Positions 36,920-45,867 of a DNA stretch of 64,000 nucleotides are shown in pieces; the stretch's first letter is position 1; each line of letters starts with the position of its first letter. The position numbers and the translations under genes were made by a program. This stretch comes from Levilinea saccharolytica (GTDB lineage Bacteria; Chloroflexota; Anaerolineae; Anaerolineales; Anaerolineaceae), in NCBI RefSeq assembly GCF_001306035.1, contig NZ_LGCM01000027.1:62001-126000 (forward strand), in the 5' to 3' direction. Under the pieces are notes generated by a model that saw only the letters and a list, made by a program, of their open reading frames with translations, was not told where the DNA came from and searched no databases.

Positions 36920-37925
36920 GCGCTTGCGCCTTAATCTGGGGTTCAATTTGTTCCCAAACTGCCTGCTTGCGCAGCATCATCCGGTAGGTTTCCCGCATAG
37001 CATCCTCGATCATGGGGAAAATATACCATGCGGTGGTGAGTCCAAACAAAACGCCGGTAAATGTGCGCAGGAAGGGTGTGCTTTCACGGAAAATATTCAG
37101 GTTAAAGGGCAGCTGCATCTCCGTCAACCCAGGCAGCTGCGACAGCCCATCCAGCCCTATCGGCCCCAGACCAATAATCACCCATACCAGCCACGGGATC
37201 ACCTTAATCTTCCGCCCTGTGATGGCAAAAAGCACCGCAAAAACCACCATCGCACCGTAAATTGCCACATCTCGCTGGCACAAAGCCACTTTATAGCCGA
37301 GGCGCTCATTGCCAACAAAGCGCCTGGCGTTCCATAAATCCACCGTGCTTTCACCGGCTAATTCTTCGTAGGTAACAACATTCTTCATTCCGGCAAGCTC
37401 CCGCGGATAATACGGCTGTTCGCCAAAAAGGAAGAAGGATCGAAATGCAAATTGGTGGCAAAGAGGACTGTAGATCGTATAAATGACCTGCGCAGGCCCT
37501 TTGGCCCCGATTTTCATCAATGTGGGGGCCAAAAACGGCAGGCCCGTATACAGACCCAGGAACAAAATCATGAAAAGCATGTAATTCTTACTGAACCACA
37601 GCGAAAACCGGTCTGACCCCGTCATCTTGGGCAAGCGAATATTGGCTTTTTGGGCTTCATTTTGCGTTTCCAAACGCGTCAAGCGGTCTTTTGCCGCCCC
37701 AAAAGCCACCACCAGTTCTTGCGAGGTAATCGGCCACTTGAGTCGGTAAGGGCCAATTTCCACCATTGGCACAGCGTGATGATACGTCTCTTGCAGCACC
37801 GGCTCGCGGGTGATGTCCACTGTCAGCACATGGTGCGGAAATTCCTCATTCAACGCAGCCAAATCCGCTGCAACCTGATCTGCTTCCTGGCTTTCAGGTT
37901 TTCGATAAAGCGTAACAAGTATCAT
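36906..37925 (-). CDS. Glutaredoxin-like domain fused to DUF2085 membrane domain
   Basis: Residues 1-85 fold like the YbbN/glutaredoxin-type thiol proteins (ILVTLYRKPESQEADQ ... VPMVEIGPYRLKWPI), but the usual C-x-x-C after the first strand is replaced by YRKPES, so it cannot do dithiol chemistry. The rest is a DUF2085 membrane domain with YSPLCHQFAFRSFFLFGEQPYYPRE and KVALCQRDVAIYGAMVVF, keeping the family cysteines. The 339-residue protein starts within the end of the TlpA gene (4-bp overlap), tying it to the CcdA-TlpA thiol pathway. The function is unknown. Confidence 0.8.
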   Translation of the reverse strand: MILVTLYRKPESQEADQVAADLAALNEEFPHHVLTVDITREPVLQETYHHAVPMVEIGPYRLKWPITSQELVVAFGAAKDRLTRLETQNEAQKANIRLPKMTGSDRFSLWFSKNYMLFMILFLGLYTGLPFLAPTLMKIGAKGPAQVIYTIYSPLCHQFAFRSFFLFGEQPYYPRELAGMKNVVTYEELAGESTVDLWNARRFVGNERLGYKVALCQRDVAIYGAMVVFAVLFAITGRKIKVIPWLVWVIIGLGPIGLDGLSQLPGLTEMQLPFNLNIFRESTPFLRTFTGVLFGLTTAWYIFPMIEDAMRETYRMMLRKQAVWEQIEPQIKAQAHEIS

Positions 37926-38476
37926 GGCTGCACTCCAATTTTTGCCAGATAATCTGTAAATAATTGCCGGTTCAGCTCACCCACATGCTGCGCGCGCAAA
38001 ACGCCTTCCGCATCCACAAAAAAAGTCGTTGGCAATCCTCTCACCATCAACTGTTTTTGCATTTCCTTATTTTCATCCAAAAGAATCGGGAATGTCAGCC
38101 CCACCGACTCTGCAAATTCTTCAGCCGTCTCCCGGCCCTCCTCCGGGTTCACCGCCAGAATCACAAATTCTTCTGGCCGTTCGGAAAATACTGCCTGAAA
38201 AACGGGCATTTCTTTCTTGCAGGGTTCGCACCACGACGCCCAAAAATTAATCACCACCGGCATCCCGCGAAAATCGCTCAGTCGAACCTTCTCACCATCC
38301 AGCCGTGTCAGCTCAAAATCGCCGATCGGCAGGCCGCGTTCTGGGGCACGCTGCCGTCCCGTTCCGCTGCCAGTTTCACGGGGAGTCAGGCTAGGAGCAA
38401 GAATCCCCCAGCCAATGATGCCGCCCAGCACAAATCCAATCAAGAGGATGAACGCGATTTTCTTCACGCCCTGCAC
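37922..38476 (-). CDS. TlpA/ResA-like membrane-anchored thioredoxin
   Basis: The 184-residue protein has an N-terminal transmembrane anchor (about 6-26) and an extracytoplasmic thioredoxin domain with WASWCEPCKKEMP and the cis-proline turn RGLPTTFFVD. It likely reduces disulfides in exported proteins such as cytochrome c apoproteins. The upstream neighbour is ccdA, 3 bp away, which would supply electrons across the membrane. Confidence 0.94.
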   Translation of the reverse strand: MQGVKKIAFILLIGFVLGGIIGWGILAPSLTPRETGSGTGRQRAPERGLPIGDFELTRLDGEKVRLSDFRGMPVVINFWASWCEPCKKEMPVFQAVFSERPEEFVILAVNPEEGRETAEEFAESVGLTFPILLDENKEMQKQLMVRGLPTTFFVDAEGVLRAQHVGELNRQLFTDYLAKIGVQP

Positions 38477-38479
38477 CCA

Positions 38480-39199
38480 TCACAGGCCCAGGTCAATCCA
38501 GGGCGCCCATTGTGCAAGCTGCTGAAAAGTCCCCAAAAAGAGCAGAACACCCACGATCACCATCACCACACCCATGCCCACTTCCACGTAGTGCATTGCC
38601 TTGCGGTATTTCCGCAAGATAAAGGTTACCCACCCAATCCCCAGCGCAGCGATCAAAAAAGGCACTGCCAGGCCCAGAGAATACACAGCCAGCAGCAGCA
38701 CGCCCTGCCCCAGCGACTCACCGGTGGCCGCCAGCGTCAAAATCACCCCCAGGGTCGGCCCCACGCAGGGCGACCAGCCAGCCGAAAAGAAAATTCCCAT
38801 CAAGAAAGAGGAGAAGTAGCTGCGCCGCTGATCCAGGCGGGTCTGCGGGCGCAAGTCATATTCCAAAAATGGGATCCGGAAAATGCCGGTCATATGCAGG
38901 CCAAACAGGATCACCACCACACCGCCAATTTTTGCCAGAATCGGCGTGATGTTGTACATGAGCTGACCCAAAAGAGAAGCCACCAACCCCAGGCTGATGA
39001 ACACCAGGCTGAAGCCCAGAACAAACGCGAATCCATGGAAAAACGTATTCAGCTTATCCTGTGCTGCACTGCGCTGGCTCACCGCCGCCGCCGAGCGTCC
39101 GCTCATGTAACTGACGTACGCAGGGACGAGAGAAAACACACAGGGGGATAAGAAGGAAGCCAGTCCAGCCAGGAATGCAAGACCCAGAGATACAGTCAT
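38480..39199 (-). CDS. ccdA: CcdA-type thiol-disulfide interchange membrane protein
   Basis: The 239-residue protein has six predicted helices and the paired active-site segments LASFLSPCVFSLVPAYVSYMSG and SAGWSPCVGPTLGVILTLA. These cysteines carry electrons from cytoplasmic thioredoxin to the outside. It is followed by the TlpA-like protein, its expected partner. No other cytochrome c maturation gene is in the window. Confidence 0.94.
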   Translation of the reverse strand: MTVSLGLAFLAGLASFLSPCVFSLVPAYVSYMSGRSAAAVSQRSAAQDKLNTFFHGFAFVLGFSLVFISLGLVASLLGQLMYNITPILAKIGGVVVILFGLHMTGIFRIPFLEYDLRPQTRLDQRRSYFSSFLMGIFFSAGWSPCVGPTLGVILTLAATGESLGQGVLLLAVYSLGLAVPFLIAALGIGWVTFILRKYRKAMHYVEVGMGVVMVIVGVLLFLGTFQQLAQWAPWIDLGL

Positions 39200-39226
39200 T
39201 GGGCGCAGCCTTTCAGTGAGAACAAA

Positions 39227-40312
39227 TCATGCCTCAATCACCCGTACCACCGTGCTCGGCTGAGGCCATTGAATGGTGATATCGCCAGGGTCCCACCCAA
39301 TCTGCGGGGCTGTCCAACGAAACACCCATTTTGAATCTTCCGGTAAGCAGTTGACACACCCATGCGAGCGCGGTGTGCCGAAGTCGTTATGCCAAAAAGT
39401 CGAGTGGATCGCCACGCCCTCGCCCACAAACAAGGTCGTCCAGGGAACCCCCAGGGTATCCCACCCTGATTCGGTAGATCCGCCTTGCATGTGAAAGGAG
39501 ATCGCCTTTCGCCAGATCAGATGATCCCCCAACGGGGTGGCCCAGGTGTTCACCGCTTCGCCCGCCGCGTTAAACTTGCCGCCTGATGAAATCCGGCAGA
39601 AAAACACCTCGCGGTTATCCTCATAGCAAGACAGAATCTGGTGATTCAAATCCACTACCACCAGTTTATTTTCCACGTCGGGATTAATCGGCTCCACTTC
39701 TTCGACCGTTAGCGGCCGGAAGGCCTCTGCTGCACACCAGAAACTGTCCAACCCATACCGCTCCGTCACATGATACAGCACCTGCCCCTGATCGTTCTTA
39801 CGCACATCGTCAATCCACAGGATCTGGCTGTAATACAGGCGCGGCCTTTCCACGCTTTGCAGCCAGGGGGAATTCGGCGGGCTTTTCAGATAAATATCCA
39901 CATACGGGACGGTAACCTCCGCCCACATGCCCTTGCCCAGGTTGCTGGTCGGCAGGTCAAAAACAGGCTGGTTGGGTCGGTTCCAAACCGGCTGCACCGA
40001 CGGCGCGTATAAGTAGCCGTTGGGGGTTTCCACCCAGCGTTTACTGAACACCCCACCCGGGGCCTCTCCGATCACCTCGCGCAGCCAAACCACCACCGAA
40101 TCTTCATACAGCTTTTCAACAATGGGCGCCTCAGGGTGCGGGCGCGTCCGCAAATTGATCCAGCCGCCTGTGCAGTTGCGCCCCAGCCGCTCGGCATCCG
40201 GCCATTCAGCCGCCTGCTGCGTCCATTTAAGCCAGGGTTGGGCCGCCAGCATCCCAGCGCCAAAGATAGCCCCCTTGATAAATTCACGTCGTGTGTACCG
40301 TTTTCGATTCAT
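39227..40312 (-). CDS. L,D-transpeptidase (YkuD) with Tat-type signal
   Basis: I choose ATG 40312 because the product then begins MNRKRYTRREFIKG, a twin-arginine export motif, followed by a hydrophobic stretch. The 361-residue protein has an SH3-like region (about 45-110, GGWINLRTRPHPEAPIVEKLYED) and a C-terminal YkuD domain with HSTFWHNDFGTPRSHGCVN; C319 is the nucleophile. It should form or exchange 3-3 cross-links in peptidoglycan. Tat rather than Sec export is notable. It ends 27 bp before ccdA. Confidence 0.9.
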   Translation of the reverse strand: MNRKRYTRREFIKGAIFGAGMLAAQPWLKWTQQAAEWPDAERLGRNCTGGWINLRTRPHPEAPIVEKLYEDSVVVWLREVIGEAPGGVFSKRWVETPNGYLYAPSVQPVWNRPNQPVFDLPTSNLGKGMWAEVTVPYVDIYLKSPPNSPWLQSVERPRLYYSQILWIDDVRKNDQGQVLYHVTERYGLDSFWCAAEAFRPLTVEEVEPINPDVENKLVVVDLNHQILSCYEDNREVFFCRISSGGKFNAAGEAVNTWATPLGDHLIWRKAISFHMQGGSTESGWDTLGVPWTTLFVGEGVAIHSTFWHNDFGTPRSHGCVNCLPEDSKWVFRWTAPQIGWDPGDITIQWPQPSTVVRVIEA

Positions 40313-40352
40313 AGGACAAAGATAATAGGAAAAACCGCCTTTGTCAACCTCG

Positions 40353-41900
40353 CTATTTGTTCGTGTCAAAGCTGGTGGGGATGCGCTGCTTCCGGATCAT
40401 CTGCTGAATTGCTTCAATCTCCGGTCCCCATAAGGCGTCCCCGGCTTGGTACGGCACCTCTTTGCGGATCGCCTCCAGCGCCGCCTGCGTGCCAGCCCCC
40501 AACTGCCCATGGGGGTACTGGCGAAGCCGCAAATCTACCGCCCTTGCCGCCGAATACAGCTCAATCGCCAGCACATGCGTGGTATTGTCCACAATCTGCC
40601 GCGCGTGCCGCGCTGCCGTCATGGCGTTCGCGTTGTGGTCTTCCTGCTCACCCGATGTCGGCAGGGAATGGACGCTGTCGGGCGTGGCCAGGGTTTGGTT
40701 TTCCAAAACCAGACTGGCCGCCGAATATTGCGGCATCATCAAGCCCGAATTCAATCCCGCCGCGTCCATCGAGTCCACCAGCATGGGCGGTAAACCGCCG
40801 TTGAGTTTCCCATCCGTCAATCGAAAAACCCGCCGTTCCGAGATCGCCGCCAGCTCGCTGATTGCGATTCCCAGATAATCCATCACCATTCCAATGGGTT
40901 CGCCGTGGAAGTTGCCCCCTGAGATAGCCACATCCGGATCAAAGATCAGCGGGTTGTCTGTGGCGGCGTTGATTTCACGCTCCACGATCTTTTCCACAAA
41001 TTCCAACGTATCCCGTACCGGGCCTTGCACCTGTGGAGCGCAGCGCAGCGAATACGCATCCTGTACGCGCCCGGCTTTGTCCAGCAGCGTGCTGCCTTCC
41101 ACCACCGAGCGTAAATGCGCCGCGGTTTCCATCTGCCCCACTTGCCCGCGGGCAGCGTGAACCCGCTCATCGAAGGCTGCCGAACACCCCAACAAAGCCT
41201 CCAGGCTTAAGCCCAAAGCCACATCTGCCACCTCAACCAGGTAGCGGCTGTCTTCCACCGCAAAGGCTGCCAGCGCCGCGCAAAAGGTAGCACCGTTATT
41301 CATCGCCAGGCCTTCTTTCGGCCCCAGGATAATGCGCTCAATACCCGCTTCGCGCATCGCCTGTTTACCGCTCATCACCCGGCCCTCAAATTCCGCCAGC
41401 CCCGATTCTTCCTCACGGTCTTCTTCATCCGTTGTCAGTACCAGAGCCATATGCGAAAGCGGCGCAAGATCGCCAGAGGAGCCCAAAGACCCCTGCGAAG
41501 GAATCACCGGGGTCACCCCCGCGTTGATCATCGCCAGCAGGGTTTCCACCACAACCGGCCGCACCCCTGAAAAGCCTTTCACCAGGGTGTTCGCCCGCAC
41601 CAGCATCGCCGCACGCACCACCTCGGTGGGCAGCGCCGGGCCGGTTCCAATCGCATGGCTCAAAATCAGATTTCGGCTCAAGCGTGCCGAATCTTCCTGG
41701 GGAATACGCTTATCCGCAAAAATGCCAAACCCTGTGTTAATCCCATACACCGGGGCGCCTTTTTGCAGGATCTCTTGCAGCCGCCGGTGAGATTCGGCGA
41801 TTTGCCGTCTGGCTTGTTCGCTCAGACCCACCTTCTCGCCCAATCGGGCTGCGCGCACGATCTCTGCCAACGTCAAATGAAAGCCGTCCAATAGGATCAT
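40353..41900 (-). CDS. hutH: Histidine ammonia-lyase (aromatic amino acid lyase family)
   Basis: I use ATG 41900; upstream in-frame codons lie in the next gene. The 515-residue protein has the catalytic tyrosine in VYGINTGFG (Y53) and the MIO cofactor segment GSLGSSGDLAPLSH, with S141-S142-G143 in place of the usual Ala-Ser-Gly. The length fits HutH, which converts histidine to urocanate. The rest of the hut pathway is absent here, and a related lyase or aminomutase cannot be excluded. Confidence 0.88.
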   Translation of the reverse strand: MILLDGFHLTLAEIVRAARLGEKVGLSEQARRQIAESHRRLQEILQKGAPVYGINTGFGIFADKRIPQEDSARLSRNLILSHAIGTGPALPTEVVRAAMLVRANTLVKGFSGVRPVVVETLLAMINAGVTPVIPSQGSLGSSGDLAPLSHMALVLTTDEEDREEESGLAEFEGRVMSGKQAMREAGIERIILGPKEGLAMNNGATFCAALAAFAVEDSRYLVEVADVALGLSLEALLGCSAAFDERVHAARGQVGQMETAAHLRSVVEGSTLLDKAGRVQDAYSLRCAPQVQGPVRDTLEFVEKIVEREINAATDNPLIFDPDVAISGGNFHGEPIGMVMDYLGIAISELAAISERRVFRLTDGKLNGGLPPMLVDSMDAAGLNSGLMMPQYSAASLVLENQTLATPDSVHSLPTSGEQEDHNANAMTAARHARQIVDNTTHVLAIELYSAARAVDLRLRQYPHGQLGAGTQAALEAIRKEVPYQAGDALWGPEIEAIQQMIRKQRIPTSFDTNK

Positions 41901-41910
41901 AGCTGTTCCT

Positions 41911-42618
41911 CTAAAGAAGAATAAACCCAAGCAGCACCGCGGCCACCGGCACCGTGATGTTATCAATGTCCGCGAAGGGGAATGACTCCACGAGCGTGCC
42001 CACAAAAGCAATCACCGTTACCGGCAGTATAAATCGTGAAAACGGCCCCGCAAAAACCCCCGCGTTCACATACAATGCCAGCACGCCCAGGGCAAACACC
42101 CATCCCCCCAAAAACATAGCTGCCGATCCCGCCCAGGATTTATTCGCCGACCAGGGCAGCCGTGTCCCCCCCATACGCTTGCCCAAAATATCGGCCAACC
42201 CATCCCCCCCGCACAGCAGCATCAATGCAATGATGCCGATGGGTGAATCCAGCCAAAACCACAAAGTCAACACCACGAAGACAATGCCGTAAAACAACGG
42301 CCCGCGCAGAATCTCTCGCCGGTCGCCGTGCCGCGACATCGCGTCCACTGCCGCCTGATCTTTCATCAGGCCTAAACCGACCATCGCAAATTGAATGGTA
42401 ATGCTCAGAGGAACCAGGGCGGCCAGCCAGCGCGCATACCACACATCCGGAAACAGCAGCCAGCACAAAACAAAGATTGGACCAGTTCCCATATGGATGA
42501 TCTTTCGGCTCAATGGGCCGCTAATCCACCCTCGGTGAGCCAGGAAATCGTTCAGCCGAAGCCAGAGCAAAGCCATCAGAAAAGTGATTACCAGTGCGAT
42601 CCAGACGTTTCCCAGCAT
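41911..42618 (-). CDS. Phytol/dolichol kinase-like membrane protein
   Basis: The 235-residue protein has about seven hydrophobic segments and the CTP-dependent prenol kinase motifs LSRKIIHMGTGPIFVLCW, then CGGDGLADILGKRMGG and NKSWAGSAAMFLGGW. Homologues phosphorylate phytol, farnesol or dolichol. The true substrate is not known; a polyprenol carrier is a reasonable guess given the GT-C proteins in the window. It lies 10 bp upstream of hutH. Confidence 0.85.
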   Translation of the reverse strand: MLGNVWIALVITFLMALLWLRLNDFLAHRGWISGPLSRKIIHMGTGPIFVLCWLLFPDVWYARWLAALVPLSITIQFAMVGLGLMKDQAAVDAMSRHGDRREILRGPLFYGIVFVVLTLWFWLDSPIGIIALMLLCGGDGLADILGKRMGGTRLPWSANKSWAGSAAMFLGGWVFALGVLALYVNAGVFAGPFSRFILPVTVIAFVGTLVESFPFADIDNITVPVAAVLLGFILL

Positions 42619-42639
42619 TATTCACCTGTCAGAAGTAGA

Positions 42640-43089
42640 TTAGCGGATCCGCTCTCGCCGTTCGATTTCGCGATCCATGTCTTTCTTGGCTAAATCCTGC
42701 CGCTTGTCGTACAGCTTTTTGCCTTTGGCCAGCGCAATCTCCAGCTTGGCCCTTCCATCCTTTAAATAAATCCGCACCGGCACGATGGTCACCCCTTTTT
42801 GCCGCACCGTATCCCAAAGTTTTCGGATTTCGCGCTTGTGCATCAAAAGGCGCCGGTCGCGCACAGGGTCATGATTGTAACGGCTGGCAGGGTCATACGG
42901 CGCGATATGCGCCCCTACCAGCCATACATTTTCGCTGTCCGCGCGCACATAGGCCTCAGATAGGCTCACCTGGCCCGCCCGAATCGATTTAATTTCACTG
43001 CCTTGCAGGGAAATTCCCGCCTCAAAGTGCTCTAACAGGAAATATTCAAAATTGGCTTTGCGGTTGGTTGCGATGACTTTGATGCCCAT
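42640..43089 (-). CDS. smpB: SsrA-binding protein SmpB
   Basis: The 149-residue protein matches SmpB throughout: ATNRKANFEYFLLEHFEAGISLQGSEIKSIRAGQVSL, then PYDPASRYNHDPVRDRRLLMHKREI and a basic C-terminal tail KGKKLYDKRQDLAKKD. SmpB carries tmRNA to stalled ribosomes for trans-translation. The tagged products are typically degraded by ClpXP or Lon; lon is also in this window. No tmRNA gene is seen here. Confidence 0.97.
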   Translation of the reverse strand: MGIKVIATNRKANFEYFLLEHFEAGISLQGSEIKSIRAGQVSLSEAYVRADSENVWLVGAHIAPYDPASRYNHDPVRDRRLLMHKREIRKLWDTVRQKGVTIVPVRIYLKDGRAKLEIALAKGKKLYDKRQDLAKKDMDREIERRERIR

Positions 43090-43107
43090 GCGACCATTTT
43101 AACACAT

Positions 43108-44376
43108 CTACCCCCAGCGGAGAATGGCACTGCCTGCTAATAATCGTCCAATCCCAAAGATCAACAGCGCTCCCGCCATCCCCACAGCCTCGCCCACCAG
43201 TGGGCCGCCCAACGAGCCAATTAAGATCGCCCCGTTCGCCAGAAGGTGATACCAGGCCAGATACGCGGGTTTATCTCCGGCGGGAACTTTCTCGAGTAAA
43301 TAATTAATGTAAGCCACATTCACCACCGACCAGGCCAGCCCGCCCGCCAACGACGTGATACTGAACACCATCAGCGTCTTGCTGAAAATCAACAAAACCG
43401 GGTAAAGGCACAAAAGCGCCACCCCCGCCCCTGTCATTTTCTGATTCCCCCAGCGCCCTACCATCCGGCTGCCAAACAACGAGCCGATAAATACCGTCAC
43501 GTAAAACAAGCCGTTGCCCAAGCCAATCACCTGGTCGCTCAGTTTTAGCGTATTCACCATATAAATAGGGAAGATCGGGATCGCCAGATATTGAAAAAGG
43601 TGAAAAAAGAAAAACAGCAGCAGCGTCCGCCGGAACGGCCCGCCCAAAATGTCCACTCGAAGCATTTGCTTCAAGTTCAGAAACACACTGCGCCGAGAGG
43701 TTCCGCTCGCTGCCGCAGTTGGGCTGACCGGGATCGTTTCTTTGGGCCGCACAAACCACAGTTCCACCGAACTCATTGCCGCGCCCACAAAGCCAATCGC
43801 AAAAACAACCTGATAGCCTACGGGGAAGGCCATGTTATCCAATAACTGCCCACATACGATGGTGGAAACGATTGTCGTCAAGCTAAAAAAGGCGTTGCGT
43901 ACACCGCTGACGTAGCTGCGCCATTCCACTGGAACCGCTTCGGCAAACAATGCATTGAACCCGATGTTCAACACCACCGCCGGCACACTCATTAACAGAG
44001 TCGCCCCAATGATCACCCACACCTGAGTCAAATTGTCAAAAAAGAACGGCAGGAACGGAAAGAACAGGTAAAATCCGCGGTGCAGCACCGATCCCCAAAA
44101 CACCCCTTGGTGTACCGACCGTTTCTCCAGCCAGCGCCGCGCAGCAAACGTAAAAATCAACGCCACCACCGCCGGTGCCGCCCCAATAAATCCAATCTGC
44201 CCCGAGCTCGCCCCCAGGCGCGTGGCATAGACAGTCAAAAAGGCCAGGATGCTGCCGTTAAGCACCCCAAACCAGCTGATATCCCAATATAGATGTTTAA
44301 ATACCGCCCGATATTCTTCCGGAACTGGCCGGGACGGACGAAAAGGACGCAGGATCGTAGAAAACAAGTTTTGCAT
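43108..44376 (-). CDS. Major facilitator superfamily transporter
   Basis: The 422-residue protein has about twelve hydrophobic helices in two halves around a charged loop near residue 210. The first loop after helix 2 (ARRWLEKRSVHQG) and the equivalent GSRMVGRWGNQKM in the second half resemble MFS signature A. The substrate cannot be predicted. It precedes smpB by 18 bp and is divergent from the aminotransferase gene. Confidence 0.85.
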   Translation of the reverse strand: MQNLFSTILRPFRPSRPVPEEYRAVFKHLYWDISWFGVLNGSILAFLTVYATRLGASSGQIGFIGAAPAVVALIFTFAARRWLEKRSVHQGVFWGSVLHRGFYLFFPFLPFFFDNLTQVWVIIGATLLMSVPAVVLNIGFNALFAEAVPVEWRSYVSGVRNAFFSLTTIVSTIVCGQLLDNMAFPVGYQVVFAIGFVGAAMSSVELWFVRPKETIPVSPTAAASGTSRRSVFLNLKQMLRVDILGGPFRRTLLLFFFFHLFQYLAIPIFPIYMVNTLKLSDQVIGLGNGLFYVTVFIGSLFGSRMVGRWGNQKMTGAGVALLCLYPVLLIFSKTLMVFSITSLAGGLAWSVVNVAYINYLLEKVPAGDKPAYLAWYHLLANGAILIGSLGGPLVGEAVGMAGALLIFGIGRLLAGSAILRWG

Positions 44377-44392
44377 TAAGCTTTACCCAATT

Positions 44393-44422
44393 TTGGTCAT
44401 TCCACAATTGCTTGAGTATAAT
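44393..44422 (+). promoter_or_regulatory. Promoter of the aminotransferase gene
   Basis: TTGGTC (44393-44398), an 18-bp spacer and a perfect TATAAT (44417-44422) precede the ATG at 44431 by 8 bases, so the message is probably leaderless. On the opposite strand TATACT at 44415-44420 overlaps it and may serve the MFS gene. Confidence 0.55.
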
Positions 44423-44430
44423 TTGAATCC

Positions 44431-45630
44431 ATGCAAACGAAAACCTTTTCGAACTTACAACTTAAAGACGAATTTCTCCTCGACCCTGAGGTGATCTTCC
44501 TCAATCACGGTTCCTTCGGCGCCACACCTCGCCCGGTCTTTGATAGCTATCAAAACTGGCAGCGCCGCCTGGAAGCTCAACCGGTCAAATTCTTAGGTCG
44601 TGACGCCGGCTCCCTCCTGGCCAAATCCAGAGCCTCCCTCGGCCGCTATCTGGGCACCCAGGCAGACCAGTTGGTCTACGTCACCAATGCCACCACCGGC
44701 CTCAACATTGTGGCCCGCAGCCTGGCCCTGAAACCCGGTGATGAGGTACTGACCAGCGATCACGAATACGGCGCGCTGGATCGAACCTGGAAATTCCTCA
44801 GCAAGCAGCTCGGCTTCAAGTACATCAACCAGCCCATTCCCCTCCCCCTCACCTCCCCAGCAAAATTTGTGGAAGACTTTTGGGCCGGCGTCACCCCCCA
44901 AACACGGGTTATCTTCCTCAGCCACATCACCTCACCCACCGCTGTCATCTTCCCCGTGGAAGAGATCTGCCAGCGTGCCCGCCAGATGGGCATTCTAACC
45001 ATCATCGACGGCGCGCATGCCCCCGGCCAGATTCCCTTAACCCTCGATCAATTAGGCGCGGATTTCTATTCCGGCAATCTCCACAAATGGCTGTGCGCCC
45101 CCAAAGGCTCCGCCTTTCTCTACGCCCGTCCCGAAGTCCAGCATCTCATCCAACCCCTCATCGTCAGTTGGGGCTGGGAAAGCGAAAACCCGGGCATCTC
45201 CCAATTTGTGGACTACCTGGAATGGGCCGGCACCCGCGACATTTCGGCCTTCCTGGCGGTTCCCGATGCCATCAGTTTCCAACTGGCTCATTCCTGGGAC
45301 GCTATTCGTGCTGAATGCCACCTTTTAGCCGCCAACACCCAAAACGAAATTGCCCGCCTCACCCGGCTGTCCCCCCTGCACAGCCCGGATCCCTATTGGT
45401 TCATGCAGATGGCTTCCTCTCCCCTTCCGGCTAACCTCGATCCGCTCTGGCTCAAAGAAGCCCTTTACGACCGTTTTCACATCGAGGTCCCTGTCATGAA
45501 ATGGAAAGATCAGGTGCTGATCCGCTATTCTTTCCAGGCGTACAACAGCCTGGCCGATTCAGAGGCGCTCATTCAAGCTCTTGAAAGCCTTCTCGCCGAG
45601 AAAGCGTCCCCGCATTCAGTTGCCCCTTAA
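44431..45630 (+). CDS. Class V aminotransferase family PLP enzyme (isopenicillin N epimerase-like)
   Basis: The 399-residue protein starts with FLNHGSFGATPRPVFD, has VTNATTGLNIVARSL, the aspartate of IIDGAHAPGQ and the PLP lysine in SGNLHKWLCAPKGSAFLY. This is the isopenicillin N epimerase/cysteine desulfurase-like branch of fold I. The reaction cannot be assigned; beta-lactam synthesis is unlikely with no neighbours of that pathway. It starts from a leaderless-type promoter. A small membrane protein follows after 12 bp. Confidence 0.88.
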   Translation: MQTKTFSNLQLKDEFLLDPEVIFLNHGSFGATPRPVFDSYQNWQRRLEAQPVKFLGRDAGSLLAKSRASLGRYLGTQADQLVYVTNATTGLNIVARSLALKPGDEVLTSDHEYGALDRTWKFLSKQLGFKYINQPIPLPLTSPAKFVEDFWAGVTPQTRVIFLSHITSPTAVIFPVEEICQRARQMGILTIIDGAHAPGQIPLTLDQLGADFYSGNLHKWLCAPKGSAFLYARPEVQHLIQPLIVSWGWESENPGISQFVDYLEWAGTRDISAFLAVPDAISFQLAHSWDAIRAECHLLAANTQNEIARLTRLSPLHSPDPYWFMQMASSPLPANLDPLWLKEALYDRFHIEVPVMKWKDQVLIRYSFQAYNSLADSEALIQALESLLAEKASPHSVAP

Positions 45631-45642
45631 GGAATATTATCC

Positions 45643-45867
45643 GTGCGTGATCTGCGCAAGTACGCCCGCCAAACCAACACCCGCCTCATCGTAGGCGGTA
45701 TCTTACTGCTGTTCATCGTCGGCATCGGGCTGATCTATCTCCTCTATGGGCCTGCCGCGGCCAGCATGGGGTTCCTGTGTATGGGGGTCGGCCTGATTCC
45801 CCTCCTGATGATCTTCCTCTTCCTCTGGGTGATCGAATGGGTCACAAAAAAAGCCAATGACAACTGA
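45643..45867 (+). CDS. Small membrane protein of unknown function
   Basis: The start is GTG at 45643 and the product has 74 residues. Two hydrophobic helices (about 15-36 and 43-66) flank a short loop. Charged ends are basic at the N-terminus (RDLRKYARQTNTR) and at the C-terminus (KKANDN). I do not recognise a family. It lies between the aminotransferase and the esterase, overlapping the latter by 11 bp, so it is likely translated. Confidence 0.65.
   Translation: MRDLRKYARQTNTRLIVGGILLLFIVGIGLIYLLYGPAAASMGFLCMGVGLIPLLMIFLFLWVIEWVTKKANDN

Noticed and set aside
37964-39151. 395-codon plus-strand open frame
   Set aside because: It lies antisense to tlpA and ccdA, which are unmistakable. Its translation is histidine- and glutamine-rich without domain features, as expected of a shadow frame in GC-rich DNA.
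44431-45630. Beta-lactam biosynthesis
   Set aside because: The protein resembles isopenicillin N epimerase by fold, but no other gene of that pathway is nearby. The fold is shared by many unrelated PLP enzymes.
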